The notes under the pieces were generated by a model, which saw nothing but the letters and a program-made list of their open reading frames with translations, searched no databases and was not told where the DNA came from. A stretch of 6,218 nt of DNA, taken from contig NZWK01000058.1 in the NCBI GenBank assembly GCA_002701625.1, positions 1-6,218 on the forward strand, in the 5' to 3' direction. The translations under genes were made by a program, and so were the position numbers. Source of the DNA: Chloroflexota bacterium. Its GTDB lineage: Bacteria; Chloroflexota; Dehalococcoidia; UBA2979. Positions 1 to 5,804 of the stretch are shown here, one piece after another; positions within the stretch are counted from its first letter, which is position 1, and the number at the start of each line of letters is the position of its first letter.

Positions 1-1611
1 GACTTTCCAGCCAAATATCATTGATTCGTCGAAGTGTCGATAATTAAAGCCTAGAAGTATTTTTTTGATTCCAGCTTCTATATTGCCTGTCACTTCACCA
101 TCTATATTAGAAGAGGTTCCCCAAACAAAGTTAGTAATTTCAGGTTCGAGTTTAAGTTCTGATCTATTTGATACTGGTGGGCTTGTCTGAGAAGTCTCAG
201 TGACTGTCGAACCAACTGTGAATTGACTTGTTGCAACTAGAGTGCCGTTAATTAATATTTGCAATTCCCAATTACCTTTTGGTAGAGCATTCGAGTCATC
301 ATCATTAGTGAGTCCCATTGCAGTATTTGCTGTAACAGCCCTCAGCGATTGGCCGTGCCACGATGCGCCGTCGGAAGAGTAGATACGTGACTGGGAAAGT
401 GCTTCTATGACGACATTGTCAAATAACCAAATTTCTGACAACTCAATTTGATTCCGTGTTTTTGAGACGAGATATTCGTAGAAAATTTCAGATATATTGT
501 TGAATTGGTCACCGTATTGCGCTAATTCACGTCCAAATTTATTGGTCAATGCGAGGGTCGCGAAATGTGGTGAAGATACGTAAATCTGATCTTTATCTCT
601 AGCCTGGTTGCTTGGCCGATAGGTAAACTCGCGCCTGTAGGATTCATTGAGTACAGGAACCACGTTATTACTGGCAAACGCATCTGTTATAGAATCGACA
701 CTTCTTATCATTACCTTTGGTCCGTCTCTCTCGGTTGGCATGGCAGAGAGAAATCCTGCGAACGTGCCTTTTGACGTAAATGCTGCGCCTTTTTCAATCA
801 GATTTGGTCCGCTCATTAATTTTAGATATTCTGGAAATTTATCTGCTGAACCTAAGTCATCTTCGAGTAGTAACTTAATTGACTCAAGACTAGAGTTCAT
901 CAGTCCGATTAACTGTAGCTTTTCAAATTTGATAGGTTCCAGAGCTATACCAGTATGTCCTAGTATTCGAAGTTCTTGTCCAGAATCACGTGGCACAGTT
1001 GCGGCTATTTTGGCCTCACTAAAGGGTGCATAACTTTCAATTGCCGACCCATCAATTTTCTTGGTCAACTTTAGTATTGCTAGGTCTCGTTCGAAATTAG
1101 CTGCTATTAGTTCGGCTTGGTATTCAATTTGCGGTTTCCGTGGATCACGATTTGTCACAATATATAACGTATCAATCCGTCTCTCTCCTGCAATATTTTG
1201 CCAATCCACAGGGCGGAAATCTGTGAGTATGAGCCTTTCCTTAGCGTCGATTATTATTCCCGTCGTTGCCGTGATGATGTCATATTCAGTAGCTGTCTCA
1301 CTCGTATCATCAGGATTATTTTGAAACGATATTCCGAGTATTTGAACTATTGTCTGAGCCAAATCAGAGTTCGTAGCCGTCGGTTCGGAACTTTCAGGTT
1401 TGTCCAAAGCTACTAAGTTCATGTTGAACGATTTTATAAGAACTGTAGGTGGAGATGATGGGGTAACCGTGGGAGCTGGGCTGGTTTTGATGCGGGCCGG
1501 CACTGGAATAGAACTGGAATCGCAATTCAGTCCCAAAACAATAGATATTATTAGAACCAGATGGAATGCTTTTGAGCTTATTAAAGCTGAATTAAGTTGA
1601 CTTCGTTTCAT
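1..1611 (-). CDS. Secreted HtrA/trypsin-like (S1C-type) protein, probable pseudoprotease, 3'-truncated by window edge
   Basis: An uninterrupted reading frame of 537 codons runs from an ATG at 1611-1609 off the left edge, with no stop in the window. Residues 14-30 form a hydrophobic export signal ending in Cys30; the preceding residues (GLN) are a poor lipobox, so lipid anchoring is possible but not certain. A Ser/Thr/Pro-rich linker follows (about 31-58), as in surface lipoproteins. Residues 116-137 (TTGIIIDAKERLILTDFRPV) match the HtrA strand that normally reads ILTNxHVV; 168-182 contain ERDLAILKL, the catalytic Asp segment (Asp176 kept); 271-287 align to the GNSGGP-x(n)-G-x-x-x-GI Ser segment. 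By hand alignment the His is Arg133 and the Ser is Glu273, so proteolysis is unlikely. Residues about 444-466 (LPKGNWELQILINGTLVATS) look like an Ig-type beta domain. No clear Shine-Dalgarno precedes the ATG. The function is unknown; binding or scaffolding at the cell surface is an inference. Confidence 0.8.
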   Translation of the reverse strand, partial: MKRSQLNSALISSKAFHLVLIISIVLGLNCDSSSIPVPARIKTSPAPTVTPSSPPTVLIKSFNMNLVALDKPESSEPTATNSDLAQTIVQILGISFQNNPDDTSETATEYDIITATTGIIIDAKERLILTDFRPVDWQNIAGERRIDTLYIVTNRDPRKPQIEYQAELIAANFERDLAILKLTKKIDGSAIESYAPFSEAKIAATVPRDSGQELRILGHTGIALEPIKFEKLQLIGLMNSSLESIKLLLEDDLGSADKFPEYLKLMSGPNLIEKGAAFTSKGTFAGFLSAMPTERDGPKVMIRSVDSITDAFASNNVVPVLNESYRREFTYRPSNQARDKDQIYVSSPHFATLALTNKFGRELAQYGDQFNNISEIFYEYLVSKTRNQIELSEIWLFDNVVIEALSQSRIYSSDGASWHGQSLRAVTANTAMGLTNDDDSNALPKGNWELQILINGTLVATSQFTVGSTVTETSQTSPPVSNRSELKLEPEITNFVWGTSSNIDGEVTGNIEAGIKKILLGFNYRHFDESMIFGWKV

Positions 1612-1739
1612 TAGTATTGATATTTTAATTGATCAAATTATCGTTAGATGTAGTTTTATGTTAATTTGTGGATGGACTTACTGAGGTCAATTCGTAGGCA
1701 TCAGTACTCGGGTATGATTTTGAGACGAGGAGCGAGCGC
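1612..1739. other. Divergent intergenic region between the pseudoprotease and crotonase genes
   Basis: This AT-rich spacer separates two start codons facing away from each other, so promoters for both genes should lie here. The only reasonable -10 element on the plus strand is TATGAT at 1713-1718. On the minus strand a TTGACC hexamer (complement of 1685-1690) resembles a -35, but I see no good -10 at 16-18 bases from it. A short palindrome, TTGATCAA, sits at 1629-1636, close to the pseudoprotease start; it could be an operator half-site or chance in AT-rich DNA. Confidence 0.5.
1713..1718 (+). promoter_or_regulatory. Candidate -10 element for the crotonase gene
   Basis: TATGAT differs from the sigma-70 consensus at one position. 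There is no convincing -35 hexamer 16-18 bases upstream. Transcription would begin near 1725, leaving a leader of only about 15 bases that just includes the Shine-Dalgarno. It is plausible but weakly supported. Confidence 0.35.
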
Positions 1740-2555
1740 ATGGCATTGGACTACACCGCAGTTACATATGACGTATCGGAGCAAATAGCCACGATTACTC
1801 TGAACAGACCTGAGCGAATGAATTCGTTTAGTACTGAATTACTTTCGGAATGGGCTGATTCGATTCGTCGCGCTACCGATGATGACGACGTTCGTGTAGT
1901 TATAGTTACCGGGGCTGGACGCGCCTTTTGTGCTGGTGCTGATCTAAAAGCTGAGGCAGAAAGCGGTGACAGGGTGCTAATGGCTGAAAAGAATGCTGGT
2001 GAGCGAAGAAATTCTTTGCGTTATTCGGTTCACCGAGTCGCTCAGGCACTTCAGTATCTAGATAAGCCCTATATTGCAGCTCTCAATGGCGCTGCTGTTG
2101 GTGCTGGGATGGATATGGCATCTATGGCAGATATTAGAATCGCGTCTGACACAGCCAGATTTGGAATGTCGTATGTTAATGTTGGTCTGATTCCAGGGGA
2201 TGGCGGGGCTTGGTTACTTCCAAGATTAGTGGGTCTGCAGAAGGCCTTAGAGCTAATTTGGAGCGGCGATCTTTTTGATGCACAGGCAGCCTTGGAGATG
2301 GGTTATGTCGCACGAGTGGTACCACATGATGATCTAATGAAAGAGACTCTTGCCTACGCAAAGCAGCTGGCTGATGGGCCACCCGTTGCTATGCAACTCG
2401 CTAAGCGATTAGTCTATCGAGGTTTGAATCAATCTTTCGTTGAGGGACTTGAACAAGCTCAGGCAGCAATGGCAATTGTTCAATCAACGACCGATTCACG
2501 AGAAGGCCCAGCGGCCTTTAGGGAAAGGCGCAAGCCATTATTTGAGGGTAAATAA
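1740..2555 (+). CDS. Enoyl-CoA hydratase/isomerase family protein (crotonase fold, PaaG-like)
   Basis: This is a 271-residue protein, the usual length for a single-domain crotonase. The ATG is preceded by GAGGAG at 1727-1732, 7 bases away, which fixes the start. The N-terminus has the family strand ATITLNRPERMNSFS (17-31). AFCAGADLKA (62-71) and NGAAVGAGMD (116-125) form the two halves of the CoA-thioester oxyanion hole. The first catalytic Glu of true hydratases is replaced by Asp125, and the second (the PE of FGQPE) is Tyr145. Instead GLIPGDGGAWLLPR (149-162) offers Asp154, close to where PaaG-type isomerases and dehalogenase relatives keep a catalytic Asp. The C-terminal helix ends REGPAAFRERRKPLFEGK, typical of the family. 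It should act on an acyl-CoA in the cytosol, more likely as an isomerase or specialised lyase than as a classic beta-oxidation hydratase; the substrate cannot be read from sequence. It is apparently monocistronic and convergent with cobU. Confidence 0.92.
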   Translation: MALDYTAVTYDVSEQIATITLNRPERMNSFSTELLSEWADSIRRATDDDDVRVVIVTGAGRAFCAGADLKAEAESGDRVLMAEKNAGERRNSLRYSVHRVAQALQYLDKPYIAALNGAAVGAGMDMASMADIRIASDTARFGMSYVNVGLIPGDGGAWLLPRLVGLQKALELIWSGDLFDAQAALEMGYVARVVPHDDLMKETLAYAKQLADGPPVAMQLAKRLVYRGLNQSFVEGLEQAQAAMAIVQSTTDSREGPAAFRERRKPLFEGK

Positions 2556-2596
2556 GAGACTCGATTACTTAGTACACTCTATATTCAGTATCTTGA

Positions 2597-2619
2597 TTTC
2601 AGTATTGAAATACTATTTT
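2597..2619 (+). terminator. Weak hairpin plus T-tract between convergent genes
   Basis: AGTAT-TGAA-ATACT (2601-2614) can fold as a five-pair stem with a four-base loop and is followed by ATTTTA. The alternative TTTCA-GTAT-TGAAA register is also possible. It lies at the end of the crotonase transcript and overlaps the cobU stop codon. The stem is almost all A-T pairs, so it is only a tentative terminator. Confidence 0.25.
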
Positions 2620-3203
2620 AGTTCGATTACTTTTCCGGCGACGACTAGCAAGGTATTTGTGGCAATCCGAGCTAAATGTTGATTTGCTTGACCTAAATAG
2701 TCCCTGAATATGCGGCCAACTGGCGTTGGTGGAATTACACCGAATCCGACTTCGTTTGTCACACATAAAACTTTAGCGTTCGAATTAATGAGTGATTGAG
2801 ACAGTTTGGTCAGGTATGTATTAATAGAATCATCAATTGCAAGTAGTTGCTTTTCATCAAATTCCTCGGTGATTTTATTAAAATCACCGAGGAGCTCAAA
2901 TAAAATATTTGAGATCCATATTGAGATGCAATCGATAATTATGACGTCACTTGTACATTCACTAATCACGTCAGCTATTTCGATTTGTTCTTCAATAGTC
3001 TGCCAAGTTTCAGGCCGTCCTTCTTTATGGCGATTGACTCGATAAATCATTTCTGAATCATTAGGCTCCATTGTTGCAATGAAACTTACCGTTTGTTTTG
3101 CCTCTTCAGCAGAGTCACGTGCGATTTCAAGGGCTAGCGTAGATTTTCCGCTCCGTGCACCACCAGTAATCAAGGTTAGGCTGGAGTGGGTGTTTTTCTT
3201 CAT
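2613..3203 (-). CDS. cobU: Bifunctional adenosylcobinamide kinase / adenosylcobinamide-phosphate guanylyltransferase
   Basis: This 196-residue cytosolic enzyme phosphorylates adenosylcobinamide and then transfers GMP to give adenosylcobinamide-GDP, the activated donor for CobS. LITGGARSGKS (11-21) is the Walker A loop in the form special to CobU. FIATM (41-45) and RHKEGRP (58-64) follow; His59 corresponds to the histidine guanylylated in the Salmonella enzyme. IIIDCISIWISNIL (88-101) is the Walker B-like strand, TNEVGFGVIPPTPVGRIFRD (149-168) the conserved CobU block, and VVAG (187-190) the C-terminal strand. All key residues are present and the length is normal, with a slightly long insert around 103-135. 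The ATG lies 10 bases after the cobS stop with only a weak purine-rich ribosome site (AGAAAAAA), suggesting expression by coupling to cobS. It is the last gene of cobT-cobS-cobU. Two perfect inverted repeats lie inside the insert-coding region. Confidence 0.96.
   Translation of the reverse strand: MKKNTHSSLTLITGGARSGKSTLALEIARDSAEEAKQTVSFIATMEPNDSEMIYRVNRHKEGRPETWQTIEEQIEIADVISECTSDVIIIDCISIWISNILFELLGDFNKITEEFDEKQLLAIDDSINTYLTKLSQSLINSNAKVLCVTNEVGFGVIPPTPVGRIFRDYLGQANQHLARIATNTLLVVAGKVIELK
2863..2893. repeat. Perfect 14-bp inverted repeat inside cobU
   Basis: The arms TCCTCGGTGATTTT (2863-2876) and AAAATCACCGAGGA (2880-2893) are exactly complementary around a three-base centre. On the minus strand it encodes roughly residues LLGDFNKITEEFD of CobU, in a variable stretch between the Walker B-like strand and the TNEVG block. 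As mRNA it would form a very stable hairpin with GC pairs at its base. Confidence 0.9.
2895..2913. repeat. Second perfect inverted repeat, 8-bp arms, adjacent to the first
   Basis: CTCAAATA (2895-2902) and TATTTGAG (2906-2913) are exactly complementary around AAA. It begins one base after the 14-bp repeat, so the cobU message would carry two hairpins back to back. Confidence 0.85.
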
Positions 3204-3213
3204 TATATTTTTT

Positions 3214-4002
3214 CTAAAGCGACAAGAGATTGAGTTCTGACGCGATCAAAAAAATTAGCAAAACAGTCGTTTGTGAGAGTTCTATTCCTGCGCCAAGAAT
3301 ATCACCAGTGGTACCCTCCAATTGTTTGGATGCTAGCCATGCAATAGTGATGGCCGTTGTGCCAGTAACAAAAATCAGAAGAATGCCCAATGCTCCTAGC
3401 AGGAATACAGATGCAATAATTGCAGTGATGGTCCCTATTGTCATTGGAATTGTGATCAATGATTGTTGTATCGAGTTACCAAGACCACTTAAACGCGCCG
3501 GTGGAAATAACCCGATCATTGGAATAACCGACCATCTCGCCAGCATAGGTGTGATAATCAGCGCAGATCGGCTTAATTGATCACTCAGCACCAAAATTTC
3601 GGACAGTACTACCCATTGAAGCAAAAGTGTGAGCACAAGGGCCACCGCTCCTGCTGGACCGGTATTACCAATACTCATGATTCCAAGTTTATCGGCTTTG
3701 GTTCCTTGGCTTGCAAGGCCGTCAGCTGTGTCTGCAAGGCCATCCAGATGTAGTCCTCCAGAAAGTAGAGTTAGAAATATGAGAAGAATAGCGGAGTTAA
3801 CTTCTGGTTCTACGATCTGCTCAAGTAGATTTGCTGCGACCCACAGAAGCGCTCCGATGCCTAATCCGATGATTGGGTAGCAGCTTATAGAGCCTGCAAA
3901 TAAAGAATTTTCATATATTCGAGGTCGAGTGATCCTAAGAATAGTTAAAAATTCCAGCGCTATTACTGGATATTGCAATGCGTCCCGCAGACTTGTCTTC
4001 AT
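3214..4002 (-). CDS. cobS: Adenosylcobinamide-GDP ribazoletransferase (cobalamin synthase)
   Basis: CobS is a polytopic inner-membrane enzyme that condenses adenosylcobinamide-GDP with alpha-ribazole (or its phosphate), giving adenosylcobalamin or its phosphate. The 262-residue length is typical. The signature GGLHLDGLADTADGL (82-96) holds the Asp-rich metal and substrate site; IMSIGNTGPAGAVAL (108-122) is the following G-rich loop; ARWSV (155-159) and GTTGDILGAGIELSQ (230-244) are the later family motifs. Hydrophobic segments lie at about 41-63, 69-81, 118-139, 184-224 and 245-260. The ATG overlaps the cobT stop as ATGA, and GAGGA sits 6 bases upstream inside cobT, so translation is coupled to cobT with a good ribosome site. 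It ends 10 bases before cobU. Confidence 0.96.
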   Translation of the reverse strand: MKTSLRDALQYPVIALEFLTILRITRPRIYENSLFAGSISCYPIIGLGIGALLWVAANLLEQIVEPEVNSAILLIFLTLLSGGLHLDGLADTADGLASQGTKADKLGIMSIGNTGPAGAVALVLTLLLQWVVLSEILVLSDQLSRSALIITPMLARWSVIPMIGLFPPARLSGLGNSIQQSLITIPMTIGTITAIIASVFLLGALGILLIFVTGTTAITIAWLASKQLEGTTGDILGAGIELSQTTVLLIFLIASELNLLSL

Positions 4003-5132
4003 TTGTGTTCCTCTGTTTTTATAGCAGGACTTCGTGTGCTCACCGCAGCCTCTGCGAACGTTGACATATTGTTAAGTAACTGGCAAGCGACATCACATAG
4101 ATTGATCGCGAGCGCTGCGCCAGACCCTTCCCCAAGTCGCATTTGTAGATCAAAGATCGCTTCTTTGTGTTCCAGCATTTCGAGCACGATCTTATGACCG
4201 GGTTCTGGAGATAAATGACTAGGAATCGTAAAGTTTTTGATGCCTGGTGTCACAAGACTAGCTAAAAGAACTGCGGTTCCAGAAATTACTCCATCAATTA
4301 CGATTGGTACCCGATTAGCGGCAGCTCCCAAGGCAATGCCCGTGAGGATGCCGATTTCAAATCCTCCTAGTACTGCTAGGAAAGAGATTCCTTTTTCCGG
4401 ACTTGTCATTAAATGAGCATCATCGATCAGGTCTTTATTTACGTCTAGCGCTTGTTCTACCACGGCAACCTTCATATTAAATTGGGATGGGTTGATACCT
4501 GTTCCCCAGCCCACTACAGTGGCTGGCTTTAATCTTCCTATCGCTGAGATTAGTGCGGCCGCAGATGTGGTGTTCCCGATTCCCATCTCACCAAGACCGA
4601 TAATATTGGTTGGATTCTCCGCATGCGCCTCAAGGAAAATTTCTATTCCTCGAGCGATCGCATCCGTGGCTTTGGTGTAACTCATGGCATAGCCCAGGGC
4701 AATATTATTTGTTCCTTTACCGAGACTAGCTTGGACTAACCGTCCTTTTATGGGTGAAGAAATATTGATACCAGCATCGATCACTTTTACATCAATTTTG
4801 AAACTATTTGCCAATACATTGATAGCGGCTCCACCCTCGAGGAAATTTTTTACCATTTGCTCAGTAACTTCTTGAGGGTATGCAGATACACCTTCTTTAG
4901 CTACCCCATGATCTGCCGCAGCCAACATTATTGTTTTTCGGTGAAGAGTTGGGTTTGGTACTGCGGCGACACCAGCTATAAATTCAGCAAGGATTTCTAA
5001 CTTTCCGAGTGCGCCCTCTGGCTTTGTAAGTTGTGACTGTCTCCGCACTGCTGCATCGATTGACTGTTGATGAGGGACCTGCAAAGATACGATTTTCTTG
5101 ATCGTGTTATTAATCAACGGTTGTGAATTCAT
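3999..5132 (-). CDS. cobT: Nicotinate-nucleotide--dimethylbenzimidazole phosphoribosyltransferase
   Basis: CobT transfers the ribose phosphate of nicotinate mononucleotide to 5,6-dimethylbenzimidazole or a related base, making alpha-ribazole phosphate for the lower ligand of cobalamin. It has 377 residues, slightly above the usual 350 or so. Family motifs run in order: LTKPEGALGKLE (35-46), AAADHGVAKEGVSAYPQEVT (71-90), GLGEMGIGNTTSAAAL (179-194), VGWGTGINPSQ (207-217), LGGFEIGILTGIALGAA (255-271), SHLSPEPGHK (305-314) and LGEGSGAALA (333-342). Glu335 in the last motif corresponds to the general base of the Salmonella enzyme; Glu182 in GEMGIGNTT is also kept. It is the first gene of the minus-strand operon. 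The upstream ribosome site is weak (an AAGG about 13 bases away). The start is supported by the position of the first helix before LTKP. No cobalamin riboswitch could be recognised in front of it. Confidence 0.96.
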   Translation of the reverse strand: MNSQPLINNTIKKIVSLQVPHQQSIDAAVRRQSQLTKPEGALGKLEILAEFIAGVAAVPNPTLHRKTIMLAAADHGVAKEGVSAYPQEVTEQMVKNFLEGGAAINVLANSFKIDVKVIDAGINISSPIKGRLVQASLGKGTNNIALGYAMSYTKATDAIARGIEIFLEAHAENPTNIIGLGEMGIGNTTSAAALISAIGRLKPATVVGWGTGINPSQFNMKVAVVEQALDVNKDLIDDAHLMTSPEKGISFLAVLGGFEIGILTGIALGAAANRVPIVIDGVISGTAVLLASLVTPGIKNFTIPSHLSPEPGHKIVLEMLEHKEAIFDLQMRLGEGSGAALAINLCDVACQLLNNMSTFAEAAVSTRSPAIKTEEHK

Positions 5133-5169
5133 TATCGAGGTTCTACCTTAAATTAGGATGTTTGCTATT

Positions 5170-5197
5170 GATATATGTGATTATGACTCTACAGCAA
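5170..5197 (-). promoter_or_regulatory. Candidate weak promoter of the cobTSU operon
   Basis: On the minus strand TTGCTG (complement of 5192-5197) and TATATC (complement of 5170-5175) are separated by 16 bases, each matching four of six consensus positions. It would give a leader of about 30 bases. It is the best pair I see in the short gap, but the match is modest. Confidence 0.3.
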
Positions 5198-5220
5198 TGA
5201 CGGTTTGGTTTCCCAATGAC

Positions 5221-5249
5221 TTGACAAAACCGGCAGGTTTCTCTATCTT
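5221..5249 (+). promoter_or_regulatory. Strong sigma-70-type promoter of the riboswitch unit
   Basis: A perfect TTGACA (-35, 5221-5226) is followed after exactly 17 bases by TATCTT (-10, 5244-5249). Predicted initiation is near 5256, about 16 bases before the first stem of the c-di-AMP aptamer, which is the spacing expected for a riboswitch leader. The leader would be close to 200 bases long. Confidence 0.75.
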
Positions 5250-5271
5250 GGGGATCGTCACAACTCTAGTG

Positions 5272-5395
5272 GCCGCCTAATTTCCTTCTAAGGAACCGGG
5301 GGAACCAACTATGGGGTGAATTCTGAACAGACTTCGTGTCTATTCTGAACGGGCTTTTTCTGATCAGCCCGAACCCGACAGCTAACCTCGGCGGC
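5272..5395 (+). promoter_or_regulatory. c-di-AMP riboswitch aptamer (ydaO-yuaA type)
   Basis: This RNA binds the second messenger cyclic di-AMP; known members are mostly genetic OFF switches for osmolyte, potassium and cell-wall genes. The conserved blocks are present in order: CCTAATTTCC (5276-5285), the GGGGGAACCAA block (5298-5308), GGGGTGAAT (5313-5321), and CGAACCCGACAGCTAACCTC (5370-5389), essentially the family consensus as I remember it from Bacillus ydaO. The closing P1 stem pairs GCCGCC (5272-5277) with GGCGGC (5390-5395). Internal helices include TTCC/GGAA (5282-5285 with 5292-5295), AGAC-TTCGT-GTCT (5329-5341) and GGGCT/AGCCC (5351-5355 with 5366-5370). No coding sequence competes for this stretch. 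It lies between a strong promoter and the zinc-ribbon gene on the same strand. Confidence 0.93.
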
Positions 5396-5413
5396 GCCCG
5401 GATCAGCGTTTTA

Positions 5414-5434
5414 CCCAGCTTGCTGGGCGGTTTT
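5414..5434 (+). terminator. Possible intrinsic terminator of the riboswitch
   Basis: CCCAG-CTTG-CTGGG (5414-5427, extendable to a six-pair stem with a two-base loop) is followed by CGG and four T residues (5431-5434). The T-tract is short and offset by three bases, so termination may be inefficient. It could act with, or instead of, ribosome-site masking. Confidence 0.45.
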
Positions 5435-5440
5435 GGATCC

Positions 5441-5446
5441 GGAGGT
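5441..5446 (+). promoter_or_regulatory. Shine-Dalgarno that decides the zinc-ribbon start
   Basis: GGAGGT lies only 2 bases before an ATG at 5449 but 8 bases before the ATG at 5455. The second spacing is the normal one, so the protein most likely starts at 5455. The site overlaps the 3' arm of the riboswitch hairpin. Confidence 0.8.
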
Positions 5447-5454
5447 AGATGGGC

Positions 5455-5670
5455 ATGCCAATTGTGAGTACCCCACCTAGAAGATGTCCTCGTTGTCAGG
5501 GGATGATGATTATAGAAGACGACTGGTACGGTGTTTTTGGATCGTGTGTAGCCTGTGGTTACGTGCACGAGCAGGAGCGTTGTGACCCAGCTGATATCGA
5601 AAAGGAAGAGCAGCTAGCCGCAGGTAAACAGCGCCGCCGCCAACCTTCACACGGTAAGCTTCGACTCTAG
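5455..5670 (+). CDS. Small zinc-ribbon protein under c-di-AMP riboswitch control
   Basis: This is a 71-residue protein starting at the ATG 8 bases from GGAGGT (an in-frame ATG at 5449 would add two residues). RRCPRCQG (9-16) and CVACGYVHEQ (31-40) give four cysteines, Cys11, 14, 31 and 34, in the arrangement CxxC-x16-CxxC, a typical zinc ribbon. The acidic-aromatic stretch IIEDDWYGVFG (19-29) between them is where such ribbons form their beta hairpin. The C-terminal third is highly charged, first acidic (about 45-53), then strongly basic (KQRRRQPSHGK, 58-68), which would suit nucleic-acid contact. There is no signal peptide or membrane segment, so it should be cytosolic. It is the only plus-strand gene after the riboswitch before the convergent cimA. 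I recognise the fold class but no named family; function is unknown, and a role in transcription, translation or c-di-AMP stress response is speculation. Confidence 0.82.
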   Translation: MPIVSTPPRRCPRCQGMMIIEDDWYGVFGSCVACGYVHEQERCDPADIEKEEQLAAGKQRRRQPSHGKLRL

Positions 5671-5700
5671 ATAACTCTTAGTTACCCATATTTTATTGAT

Positions 5701-5730
5701 GTAACGCCTCAAGATGAGGTGCGCGGTTAC
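5701..5730. repeat. Imperfect hairpin between convergent zinc-ribbon and cimA genes
   Basis: GTAAC (5701-5705) pairs with GTTAC (5726-5730), and CCTC (5707-5710) with GAGG (5716-5719) around AAGAT, with unpaired bases between the two helices. It sits in the 134-base gap between two converging genes and might stop or protect either transcript. No T-tract follows directly on either strand, so I do not call it a terminator. Confidence 0.4.
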
Positions 5731-5804
5731 GTATTATGGTTATTTTGAAGCAAACAACATTCGTTTTAACGGATAAGCTTCAGTATGCTTGGAATTAGTT
5801 GATT

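Larger units (their letters stand above)
5398..5446 (+). promoter_or_regulatory. Riboswitch expression platform with hairpin overlapping the ribosome site
   Basis: CCGGATC (5398-5404), starting three bases after the aptamer, is perfectly complementary to GATCCGG (5436-5442). The second arm runs into the Shine-Dalgarno GGAGGT (5441-5446), so the folded hairpin would hide part of it. A second perfect hairpin (5414-5427) sits inside. In addition, ACCTC (5385-5389) in the conserved 3' block of the aptamer is complementary to GAGGT (5442-5446), offering an alternative fold. Folding is inferred from complementarity only; the mechanism and the sign of regulation are not established. Confidence 0.65.

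Noticed and set aside
647..1600. Several plus-strand open frames of 66-128 codons
   Set aside because: They are antisense to the continuous pseudoprotease frame, which has a signal sequence and recognisable protease-like motifs; none of the plus-strand products shows a family pattern or ribosome site.
2440..2682. Plus-strand frame overlapping the end of the crotonase gene
   Set aside because: It lies out of frame within the conserved crotonase C-terminus and then continues into the end of cobU; there is no ribosome site or recognisable domain.
3230..4680. Plus-strand open frames opposite cobS and cobT
   Set aside because: They are mirror frames of well-conserved cob genes with no motifs of their own.
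5232..5250. B12-box-like sequence (AGAAACCTGCC) on the minus strand upstream of cobT
   Set aside because: It resembles the final conserved box of the cobalamin riboswitch and is in a tempting place, but the GGGAA/GGTG/AATCC core that must precede it is absent. The same DNA is occupied by the promoter and aptamer of the plus-strand riboswitch.
5449..5454. Upstream ATG as start of the zinc-ribbon gene
   Set aside because: It is only 2 bases from GGAGGT, too close for normal initiation; the in-frame ATG at 5455 has proper spacing.
5266..5568. Minus-strand open frame of 100 codons
   Set aside because: It lies antisense to the riboswitch and the zinc-ribbon gene, has low-complexity Pro/Arg-rich content, and resembles no protein family; it is a shadow of structured GC-rich RNA.
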